DNA of 64,000 bases, from assembly GCA_964036045.1 (NCBI GenBank), contig OZ038380.1, positions 122,344,899-122,408,898 on the forward strand. Direction: 5' to 3'. The translations under genes and the position numbers were made by a program. The DNA comes from Eutreptiella sp. 'Long Island Sound 2002' (lineage: Eukaryota; Euglenozoa; Euglenophyceae; Eutreptiales; Eutreptiaceae). Numbering within the stretch: position 1 is the stretch's first letter; every line of letters begins with the position of its first letter. Under the pieces are notes generated by a model. That model ran no database searches. It saw only the letters and a list, made by a program, of their open reading frames with translations, and was not told where the DNA came from. Below are positions 43,253 through 52,740 of this stretch, piece after piece.

Positions 43253-44544
43253 ACAGGGCACAAGGCAGGCGCGCCAGCAAAAGCGCAACACAGCACCGCA
43301 CAAGAGGGGCCGCGGCACAACACGACAGGACGCGAGAGAACACAGCACAGCGCGCAGCAGCACAGGACACCACGCGCCCAGCAGCGCAGGGCAACAGCGC
43401 ACCGCAGAACAGCAAAGGAAACAGCACAACACACAGCAATGCACCAGTGCACCAGGCGCCAGAAACAGCACAGACCAAATCAGCAGCACAACGCCAGCGC
43501 ACCAGCACAGCGCAGCACAGCACCACACGCTGCGGAGAGGACAAGGAACGCACAGCACGACACCCCAGGACACACACAGCTCAGAGCACAGCAGCGAGCA
43601 ACAGCACGCAGCAACACACCACGGCAAAACACACACCACACAGAGAACACTGCGCAGAGAAACACGACAAAACACGGTGCCGGAAGGCACAACACCCCAG
43701 GGCGACAGACAGTGCCCGAGGGCACAACACAGCAAGCGATGGCACCAAACAGAACCAGACAAAACAACCCAGCACAGCAAGACGCGAAGCAAAGCGGCGC
43801 AGCTGAGCAACCAGGGACACAGCACAGCACATGGCAACCCCGCCCAAGGCGAGAGGGCAAGCCACAACGAGAACAACGCAGCGGGACAACACAACCAAAG
43901 ACGCGGCACAACACACAGCAGCAACCAACAGCACGGCACAGCACAGCACAAGACACAAGAGGCCACCTCAAAGAACACCGCACAATGCGCAGCAGCCCAC
44001 AACACGACCAGGCGGGCCACCAGAACGCAACACGCAGCACAGAACACGGCAACAGCAGTCAGCACAAGGCACAACACACACACCCGGGGGGGAGGGGGGG
44101 GGGGAAAGCGGGGGGCAGGGGGGAGGAGGCCGCACAGCGCCAGGGGCGACGGCACCCCAGGCCGGAGACAAGAGAACGCCAGAGCCAGACACAACGGGGG
44201 CGCAAGGCACACGAGGAAAAAGAGAAGAAAAAAAATGGGGGGCTCACGGGGGGGGGGTGGGCAGAAGAAAACGCAGAACGCCAATGCCAAGGGCACCTGG
44301 GGCTCGAAAGCACAAAAAGCTGAAGACAGCGGGGGCGCAAGCAACGCGGGAGAAGGAAAAAAACAAAACAAAAACAACAAGAAAAGGGCAACCCCAGCCC
44401 GGAGGTGGCCGAGGAAAGGAGAAGGACAAAACAACCAGAGGAAAGGTGAGTCGCACCAAAAGGCGACCAGGAGGCCGGCCCGCCTGACCCGGCCAGAAAG
44501 AGCTTACACAGGCACAAACGCGCGTGACCAAGTCGTGGCGCCCT
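43253..44544. repeat. CA-rich dispersed module, copy 3, complete tail
   Basis: CA-rich part to about 44,090, poly-G tract, then a purine-rich tail continuing past the point where copy 2 is cut (AAAGGTGAGTCGCACC; GGAGGCCGGCCCGCCTGACC). The same tail follows copy 4 at 63,860-64,000. Confidence 0.88.
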
Positions 44545-45078
44545 AGGACCCAAAACGGGAGGTGTCGGCTTCCACACGAAACAGCCCTGGTGCAGCGGCC
44601 GAGTCCCCCGTCAAAAGACAGACGGTACAGGAAACCAGACGCGTGAGTGACAGGCTCCGCACAGCCCAACGACCGCAGCGCACGCAGCCCAAGAGACAAG
44701 ACGGAGCGACGTGCCAGGGACATCCCCATCTAAGGCCCCGACCATTACGACGCTCGGGCAGCCCAGTGACCCGGCCTCGGCAGGGGCCAGCGGCAGACAC
44801 CATGAGCCCGGTTCTCAGCCAGCCTCCACATGCCCCGCGCAGCCGCCCAGTAAATTGAAGGCCGAAAGCCCCCGGTAGGGGAAGGCACCACCGCGACACG
44901 AAAAGCCAACCGAAGCACGGAGAGCGACCGGGCCGAGAGGCACGCCAGAGAGGCACGCAGCCGACCACAACCAAGACACACGGACAGGTGCCAAACAACA
45001 ACGGCCACCGGGTGCCGCAAATCCCGGAAGCGCGCACTACAAGCACAGACCCACGGCACAAAAGGAGGTGCCAGGGAA
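44545..45078 (-). repeat. Junction module J, inverted copy 3
   Basis: Reverse complement of the J module: near 44,985 AACCAAGACACACGGACAGG is the inverse of the block at 38,130-38,150. Next to it the 210-bp satellite begins. Divergence from copies 1 and 2 is visibly greater. Confidence 0.75.
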
Positions 45079-45094
45079 AACCGAGCACACCACG

Positions 45095-46516
45095 GAGCAT
45101 GGCGGCCGCAAGGACGTGCGCCCAGTTGGGAGAGCGGGCCCCCAAGCCAGCCCATCGCACCCAGCGCCAGTGGGTAGTGGGCCCCGGTGGCAGGCCACAA
45201 GGACGGGCGGTCCAGGGAGGAAGAGCAGCCAACCCCGGACACCCCTCGGCGGGGCACGAGGCGCCCCCCATCGGGCGCCCCAATGCCGCCCCCACAGCGC
45301 GCAAAGCCAGCTCGCAAGCGCGTGCGCTGTGGGGTTCGTGACGGGTCCCCAGATCCCCACCCCCCGCGCCCACGGCAAACAGGCAGCGGGTTCCGGCTGC
45401 CTGCCACAGGAACGGGCCGTTGGGTGAAGGAGAGTGCCCAGCCGTGAGAACCCCTCACAAAGCAACGAGGAGCCCCGCCCAGGCGGCCTCGTGCCGCCCC
45501 CACAGCAAGCACAGCGAGCTCGCAAGAGCGTGCACTGTGGGGTTGGTGAGGGGTCCCCACGCCCGCACCCCTCGCGCCCACAGAAAACAGGCGACGGGCC
45601 CCAACCGCCTGCCCCAAAGACAGCCGGTTGGGGTAGAAAGAGTGCCCAACAACGAACACCCCTCTCGGAGGCACCAGCCCCCCCCCCCCCCCGAGCGCCC
45701 TGGCACCACCCCCACAGCGTGCACTGCCAGCTCGCAAGAACGTGCTCAGGGCAAACGGGCAGCGGGCCCTGGCCGCCTACCCCAAGGACGGGCGGTTGGG
45801 GGAGGGTGAGTGCCCGACCCCGGACACTCCTCAGGGAGGCAGGAGGCGCCCCCCTTTCCCGGGTGCCTGTGTGCGGCCCCCACAGCCCGCAGAGCCAGCT
45901 CGCAAGAGCGTGCACTCTGGCGTTGGTGACGAGTTCCCACGCCCATACCCCCCGCACCCACGGCAAACATGCAGCGGGCCCTGGCAGCCTGCCTCAAGGA
46001 CAGGCGGTTGCGGGAGGGAGAGTGCGCAACCCCAGGCACCCTTCACGAAGCAACGAGGCGCCCCCCTCTGGGCGCCCTGGTGCTGCCCTTACAGCGCGCA
46101 AAGCAAGCTGGCAAGAGCGTGCACTTTTGGTTTGGTGACGGGTCCCCACACCCGCACCCCCGCATCCACTGAAAACGGGCAGCGGGCCCCGGCCGCCTGC
46201 CCCAAGGACGAGAGGTTGGGGGAGGAAGGGTGCCCAACGCCGGAAACCCCTCACAGAGGCACGAGGTGACCCCCTTAGGCTCCCTCATGCCCCCCTGCTT
46301 AGTGCACACAGCCAGTTCCTATAAGGGTGCGCTGTGGGGTTGATGACGGGTTCCCACGCCGACGCCCCCCGCGCCCACGGAAAACAAGCAGCAGGCCCCG
46401 GCCGCACACCCCAAGGACCGGCAGTCAGAGGAGGGAGAGTGCCGAACCCCAGATACCCCTCACGGAGGCGCGGGGCGCCCCCCTCGAGGCGCCCTTGTGC
46501 CGTCCCAACAGCGCGC
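45095..46516. repeat. ~210-bp GC-rich satellite, main array (~7 units)
   Basis: The mark CAGCTCGCAAG (and variants) recurs near 45,311, 45,519, 45,731, 45,899, 46,108, 46,317 and 46,525: mostly 208-212 bp steps, one 168-bp unit with an internal deletion. Other shared text: GCCCACGGCAAACAGGCAGC and CCCCAAGGACGGGCGGTTGG. Confidence 0.9.
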
Positions 46517-46533
46517 AAAGCGAGCTTGCAGGA
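46517..46533. repeat. Left target-site duplication of the retroposed insert
   Basis: AAAGCGAGCTTGCAGGA, matched by AAAGTCAGCTCGCAGGA at 48,920-48,936 (14 of 17 identical). It is part of the satellite unit. Confidence 0.7.
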
Positions 46534-46663
46534 AAAGGTCGCGGTCGGATCCTAACAGGCCTGGGGACAGCTCGAGTTTCTGCTCGCGTTTCCCCCCCGA
46601 CTTTTACCCCAGCAGAACGAAGCTCAGCAAATATATCGATTACCCTTTACCTGCCATGTGGAA

Positions 46664-48292
46664 ATGCCGCCAGCTAAACCTGATCACGCCGCCGCAAGCT
46701 GCCATACGCTGCTGCTGAGCACAGCGCAAATCACCAATCTACTTTTACTACAAATCTACACTCAATATGCAGCTCAATTGAATTCCCGGACCCATCACTT
46801 TCCTCGTTATCCGAAGGACACCGCATTTCATTACTATCCATCCTTCTGGAGTTCATCGCAAAAACAAAGTTGCTATCAGGGGCAATGGCCTGAACCTTAT
46901 GTTCAGAACCATGGCGGCGATTCTGCGGGTTATTACAGACCCACAGAGACCGCCGCTCCACGTGAACTGTATGCAGTTCCAGAGGTGTTGCCTCTGGCAT
47001 ACAAGAATGTCACAGGAGGCCACTATTCTGGCGGAGCTGACTGTGATCATGAAGATGGTGCCCGTGCTCTAGGACACACCCCTCACTATGGTTCCGACAC
47101 CGATTCTGCAGGATATAACTGGCCTACGGAGACCGTCGCTCAACAAGATCAATATGCTGCTTTGGAAGTGTTGCCGCTGGCGCGCAACACCGCCACTGAG
47201 GACCCTCACACCTACTGTCATACTGCCCAACCTGGTTGTCAAGCTGGCTGCGATGATGAAGGTGGTGCCGCCCTTTCCGAGCGCACCACACACGATAGCT
47301 GCGACACCGCGCGAGACTTCCCACTGAAGGTTACTTTGCGCCGTCCAGTCCAACGTTCTAAGCCCCCTGCTGACTCATACGTGATTGGGGGCATCACCAG
47401 GGCACCCGACACTCGGCAGAGCCCGGCTTCTGTCGATGACTTCTACCTTCTCCCCTCAACACCCGCCACCAACATGGCTGAAGCAGTACCAGTCCCGGCG
47501 GAGTGGGAAGAAGAGGCAGCTCCTCTTGAGCTAGGTGACCGCAATACTCTGTCAAACAGCTACTATGGCGAGCTGCCGGACCTGCAATCCTCTGATGGGG
47601 ATGATGAACGCGACACCAGCCCTTTCGCAGACACAAACCTCTTTGCTTGCTCTCTGACTCCAAGCTGCCCCGCAAGCACGTGGATCTCTCTTTCCGCGCC
47701 TGCCCCCCCTTGGTCATACGAAGTTGTTTCTAGTGAATTCGTTGCCATCAGCAAGGCCGTTCGCAGACCTGCGCCCCATGCAAAAGCTGCCAAGCCGAGT
47801 CATACACGCCGGTTCCTCCACGCGCCCGCACGCCGAAGGCCGCGGCGGAAGAGCAAGGCGCAGGCGCCCCGCATCAGACACTTTCACCACATCCCGAAGC
47901 CCTCAGATGTGTGGAACCTTCGCGACCAGACACATTGTCCTAGCTCTTCTGGGCATACGTCTCTTTCGAGCCGTAGTTCAAGCACCTACCCCCGCCCTGT
48001 TAACCAACTCTGTGGCAAATTCTCGGGCTCCCCGGAAGACGACGATTCGGATGTACAACCAGAAGCACTGACGCCCACCGCGCAGTATTGGTCCTCCCCG
48101 ATCAACACCACAACGCTACAAGATTTGGACTGGCTAGAGGAGAGCGTCGCCTTCTTTCATATCACTAAGACGATCCACAACGTTGCTGAAGCCCATGTCT
48201 TCTGGTGTCACTATCCATGCTTTGGCAAGGCACCATCCACTTTTCTGAACCGACAAGCATCCAAGGGACTCCCCAGTGTGCCCCCAGGATGA
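46664..48292 (+). CDS. Unknown ~542-residue protein, intact intronless ORF
   Basis: First ATG at 46,664; the frame is open back to about 46,556 and ends with TGA at 48,290-48,292. No family is recognised. Residues about 86-146 and 147-210 are a tandem repeat: DSAGY..PTET.A....YA..EVLPLA.N, followed by an acidic Cys-containing block. About 300-330 is acidic (SSDGDDERD). About 385-405 is strongly basic (ARRRPRRKSKAQ), a possible nuclear-localisation or nucleic-acid-binding patch. The rest is Ser/Pro-rich, ending in a more ordered-looking segment (DLDWLEESVAFFHITKTI). Its composition differs sharply from the neighbouring satellite. It sits in a retroposed insert, so it may be a retrogene, a processed pseudogene that is still open, or an element ORF1. 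Confidence 0.6.
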   Translation: MPPAKPDHAAASCHTLLLSTAQITNLLLLQIYTQYAAQLNSRTHHFPRYPKDTAFHYYPSFWSSSQKQSCYQGQWPEPYVQNHGGDSAGYYRPTETAAPRELYAVPEVLPLAYKNVTGGHYSGGADCDHEDGARALGHTPHYGSDTDSAGYNWPTETVAQQDQYAALEVLPLARNTATEDPHTYCHTAQPGCQAGCDDEGGAALSERTTHDSCDTARDFPLKVTLRRPVQRSKPPADSYVIGGITRAPDTRQSPASVDDFYLLPSTPATNMAEAVPVPAEWEEEAAPLELGDRNTLSNSYYGELPDLQSSDGDDERDTSPFADTNLFACSLTPSCPASTWISLSAPAPPWSYEVVSSEFVAISKAVRRPAPHAKAAKPSHTRRFLHAPARRRPRRKSKAQAPRIRHFHHIPKPSDVWNLRDQTHCPSSSGHTSLSSRSSSTYPRPVNQLCGKFSGSPEDDDSDVQPEALTPTAQYWSSPINTTTLQDLDWLEESVAFFHITKTIHNVAEAHVFWCHYPCFGKAPSTFLNRQASKGLPSVPPG

Positions 48293-48911
48293 AATCAGTT
48301 CGGAAGCCCACCGCTGGACAGCGTCCGCGGGCATCGCTCTTCTCCCTCTCCCTCTCTTACATCCGTGGACTTCTGGGCGCCTTTGTCCCCCAGAACTCCG
48401 CTGATCCTTCATGCACTGCTGCTTTCTATATTGTTTTGCAGTGGACTCCAGTGGTCAGCTTTGGCCATGTGCACAACATATTGCTTCCCTCAGCTTTCAG
48501 TGCTTTGCAGTGCTCTTGCGGCGTTCATGCTCTGTTGCCTTTCCCCTAGGGGTGAAACAATGGGGTTTTCAAATACTGGCAGAGTATCAGCAGCACTACC
48601 AGGTTGGGCACAAGCTGTTGTGCACGACCAAAACAACCTTTTCTTTGGGAACCAGGTCTTTTTCAGGCTCCAACGACACACAGTGACACACATGAAACAC
48701 ACGCCAGACGTACAATGACAAATACAGACATTGCAAACACAATGCACACCCAAACCACCACACAAGATTTATCCTTACATGACAGATTTATCTATGGGTC
48801 ACTGACCGTGTACACCTGGCCTGTCCCCATGATACATTTACACCCATATCCTCAGTAGCACACAACGATGGGGGACGTCAGCCCAAGGACATTTTGATGC
48901 AGAAAGAAGAT
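48293..48911 (+). other. 3' untranslated part of the retroposed insert
   Basis: Non-coding in the ORF frame; short frames have no motifs. It runs to the A11 tract. No AATAAA precedes the A tract, and no TGTAA is seen close upstream. Confidence 0.55.
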
Positions 48912-48919
48912 AAAAAAAA

Positions 48920-49290
48920 AAAGTCAGCTCGCAGGAGCGTGCGCTGTAAGGTTGATGACGGGTCCCCATGCCCACAATTCCCGCGCCCACGGCAAACAAG
49001 TAGCTGGCCCCGGCCACCTGCCCCAACGACGGGCAGTTGGGGGAGGGAGAGTACCCAGCCCCGCACAGCCCCCACAGAGAAACCAGGCGAACCCCCCCCC
49101 CGGGTGTCCTTGTGCCGCCTCCACAGCGCGCAAAGCCAGCTCGCAAGAGCTCGCACTCTGGGGTTGCTGACAGGCCCCCACGCCGGCACCCCCCGCGCCC
49201 GAGGAAAAGAGGGCAGCGGGCCCAGGCCACCAGCCCCAAGGAAGGAGGATTGGAGGAGGTAGATGGCCCAACGCTGGACATCCCTCGACG
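48920..49290. repeat. ~210-bp satellite, right part (about 1.7 units)
   Basis: Continues the array interrupted at 46,533. Marks CAGCTCGCAGGAG (48,925) and CAGCTCGCAAGAG (about 49,138) are about 213 bp apart. The first 17 bases are the right target duplication. Confidence 0.88.
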
Positions 49291-49967
49291 CCACCAGGGC
49301 CGTCCCGCCCAGACAGGCACACCACCGTGGGGGCGCACAACCTGGAGCCGAGTAGGGAGACGCGGGGACAGGGCAGGCCCCCCCACACAGTAAACAGGCG
49401 GAGCACAGGACCAGGGCAGGAAACGCGGAGGGACACGGACCTGCTGGAACGGCCCTAGCGGAGCCCTGAACAGGAACCGCGCAAAGTGCGCGCGTCACGC
49501 ACAAGGGATGAGCGTGCACACCGCGGGAGCGCGAGCGCACACACACACAATGGGCAAGCGGAGCGGCACAGACCGCGTGGAATGGCATACCAGCAGCAGA
49601 GGGCAAGGGACACCCGGACCGGGCAACCTGCAACAGGCACGGCAAGGTGCGCGAGGTAAGCGGGAAGCAGGAGGGGGGAAGAACCGCACCGGCCCTGTCC
49701 CCACTGAACTGCCGCGAGGCGGTGCACACACGAGCAGGGCACTGCACCATCCAAGGCAGTAGTGGTGTACAGTGCCAAGCATAAACCCCGCGGGTAGGCA
49801 GCGTCGGCACCAGCCACCTGCGGTCCCACTGGCGACAAGCTAGTAAAACCAGCCCGGCCGCCCCGGCATCCTGGGCGACCATGCATTAGGGGGGCGACGT
49901 AGTGAGCGAGCGCCTGCAACATAGTTGCTAAGCAAGGCACTCGCCGGGGACTGGCGAACTGGGGAAG
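49291..49967. other. GC-rich region with no recognised gene
   Basis: Open frames on both strands, none with motifs. Not visibly repeated elsewhere in the window. Confidence 0.4.
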
Positions 49968-50470
49968 CCGGGGAGGTAGGCAGGTAGGTGTACTGGGTCG
50001 TGGAGAGGCGCCCCATGGTTCCCGCTGGCGTTGCCGCTGTGACGGACAGGGAAAGGCTCCGCGCTTGAATAGGGAAGGCAGCTTACATCCCCAAGACCTG
50101 ACTGGTGGCACCCAACAAAGCGGCCCTGGGCAACACCCGGAGGGCTAATGGCCACCGGCGGGATGTACTTGTCAGGCCGGGAGGTTGTGCCCCTGAGTTT
50201 GTTCACGTCCCCTCCTTTGGGCGGAACCCTAGGGGTTCACCGGACTTCCTGGCGTATCCCGTTCCGAAGGCATGCCAGCGGCGCGTTCTTGGTGCCTTGG
50301 GTTCCGAGGTGCTTTGGTATCATACGCCCCGCCTTGAGTACCAAAGCAGCGCAAGCATTAGGATGCAGCCTTACCCCCGGGCTCCGGATCTCGTTTGACT
50401 GGGTCACCTGCATGGCACTGGCTACCTCAGTGTCCGGGCTATGGGCACTGGGTTTCTTACTGTTGCGTGG
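49968..50470. repeat. Module K, copy 2
   Basis: Direct, diverged copy of 33,287-33,779 (same block order, several small indels). Here it is followed by TG-rich unique DNA rather than an array. Confidence 0.88.
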
Positions 50471-52389
50471 CGCCCCTGCCTGGGGTGGGGGCTGGTGGTC
50501 CTCTGCCTTTCCCTGGTTTGGGGTTTTAGGTTGGTGGGTGCTCGGGTTTCGGTGTTCGCCTGGCCTTCTCCTTTCCCGGCTGGGGCTCGCTGTTTGTGCG
50601 TGTGGGTGTGGGTTGCGCCTGTATGTCCCCTGTTTTGGTTGCGGTTTGCGGCGAGTGTGTTTTGGTGCGGGTTGCGGGGTTGGTGGTGGGCATGAGGGTA
50701 GGGGTGTCGCTCCTGTCCCGTTTTTGTTGGCTGTGGCCTGCGGTTTGTGTCCGGTTACCGTATGGGACATAACCTCCCTCTTCTTGGCCGGGTTCGTGGT
50801 TGGTGCGTGTGGGTAGGGTCTGATCCGCACCCCGCCATTCCTGACCTGGTTGTGCGGCGTGTGGTTTGGTTTGGGTTTCCCCTGACGGCGGCCCGTCGGG
50901 GGGGGTGGCGTCCGCCGTCTGGTGTTTCCCCGGCTGGGCTGTGTAGCTTTCTTGTGTCGGGCGGGTGGTCCCTCTCTGGTCCTGCCGGTTTGCCCCGTCT
51001 GGTGTCCTGGTTCCTCCCCGACCCTGGCCGTTGTCCGTCCCTGCCTCTCTCGGAGCGCGTTGCCGTCCGTGGTTGGGGGTTGTTGGGGGGTTGCCGTGGG
51101 TGCTGTTTTCTGCCCCCCCTTTTTGTTTGTGGTGGGTATTGGGGGTGTTGCTTCCCGGTCTTCCCAGTGCGGATCTGTTGCCAGTAGCGGGGGGGGGGTC
51201 CTGTGGGTGTGGCTTTCGGTTCTTTCGTATTCCGGTCCACCTAGTAGGGCCATGGTCCCGTTGGTCAACGCCACCCCTTCCCCTGCTTTTTTTTTGCTCT
51301 GTTTCCCTGCCGGCGCCCCTTGTTGTGTCCGCATCCCCGTGGTTGGTGGTCTGCCTCTTCACTGGCGGGGGTCTGTGTCGGCCTGCCCGGGGTGGTGTTT
51401 CTCCTGGTCCGTGGGAGGCCGGGCGCCCGTTGTGGTCCGGCTTCTCTGGCGGCGGCCTGTCAGCGGGCAGGGCAGAGTGGTCTCTCGGTGTCCTAGCGGT
51501 GGGTCCGTGGGCGTCACCGGTAGTCTCGCCTTGCTGCCGGTTCGCCCGCCTTGGTGGAGTGGATGCGTGGCTTGGCAGTTTTGTGGCTGTCCCTCCTTCC
51601 TTCCTCCGCCCCCCCTGGTTGGCGGGTGTGCCCTAGTGGGGGGGAGAGGGCTCCTCTTTTGGCTTATTCCCGCAGTTTCCTGTTAATATGTTGGTTGGGT
51701 TTCTCCCCCTCCCGGTTTGTTTTTTTTGGGGGGGGTTTGCCTCTTCCTCCCTTTGTCCTCCCTGGGCCGTTGCATGTACTGGTTGGTGAACGGCGTAACC
51801 GACTGGCTTGTTGTTTGTGTTGTGGCGTGTCGCTGTACTGTGGGTGGCTGCAGGCCGTGCCCTGGTTCCGGGCGCCGTCTGGCATATGTACACACATGGG
51901 CTGACAGCCCGTCCTGTTGGTTTAGGCTCTGGCGCTTCTGGCTGGGCGGTTGCGCCAGGCGGTTCCTTGGCGCGTGTGGGGTCAGAGGGGGGTTCCGAGT
52001 GGCCGGGGCGTTTCTTTGCACTGGGGTTGCCCGCTGTTCTCCTGCCCCTGTGGTGCCGGTTCGGTGTTGGCGGGTTTAACTTTCCTGTTGCCAGTGGTGG
52101 TTTGTGCGGGCGGGCCGTTGCGGGCGGGGGGGGCTGGGGGTTGTATTTGGTTCTTCCGGTCCCTCAACTGGCGCCCCCGCTGGGGGAGGGGGGCTGTTCC
52201 GTTGGGTGTGTGGTGGCTGCCGTCTTTTGGCCCGTGTGGTTCCAAGGGTTTTGAATGTTAGTCAGTGTGTGGTGGGCTGCTGTATGGTGGTGTTTCCTGC
52301 CAGTGGGAGTTTGTTTTTCCTTTTCAGGAGGAGAGGTGGCTTCATCAGGTTAGGCCGACGGTTAGCCTTCCATGCCTTGGTGCGCTGTG
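50471..52389. other. TG/C-rich low-complexity region with no accepted gene
   Basis: Frames on both strands (for example 50,237-51,334 minus, 50,922-51,686 plus) overlap fully and are biased in composition. A segment at about 50,826-50,885 resembles a single 127-bp minisatellite half-unit. Confidence 0.45.
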
Positions 52390-52740
52390 GTGTTTTTAGT
52401 TGTGCTGTGCTGTGCGGTGTTGTGCTTTGTTGTGCTGTGCTGAACTGTTCCGCGCTGTAATGTGCTGTGCTGTGGTTTGCTCCGTTCTGCCCCGCCCTGC
52501 CATGCCGTGCAGTGCCGTGTCGTGCCGTGTCGTGCCTTGCCGTGCTGTGCTGTGCTGCGCCGTGCTGTGCCCTGCCGCGCCGTGCCGTGCAATGTTGTAC
52601 GGTGCCGTGGCGTGTCCTGCTGTGTTGTGCTCTGACCTGCTGTGGTGTATTGTATAGTGCTGCGCTGTGCTGTGATGTGCTGTGCTGTGTTGCATCCTGC
52701 TGTGCTGCGCTGTGCTGTGCTGTCTCGTGCTCGTCAGTCG
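52390..52740. repeat. GTGCTGTGC/GTGCCGTGC short tandem repeat
   Basis: Five-base periodicity (TGTGC, CGTGC). Similar to 25,980-26,195, and on the opposite strand to the CA-rich modules. Confidence 0.8.

Larger units (their letters stand above)
46534..48919 (+). mobile_element. Retroposed 2.4-kb insert (retrogene or LINE-type element) within the satellite
   Basis: The satellite text stops inside a unit at 46,533 and resumes at the same point of the unit at 48,920. The intervening DNA has different composition, ends in A11 (48,912-48,922) and carries one long plus-strand ORF. A ~17-bp imperfect duplication flanks it. These are the marks of target-primed reverse transcription of a polyadenylated RNA. 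No RT, endonuclease or AATAAA was found inside, so a processed retrogene is more likely than a complete LINE, but an element carrying only ORF1 is possible. Confidence 0.75.
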
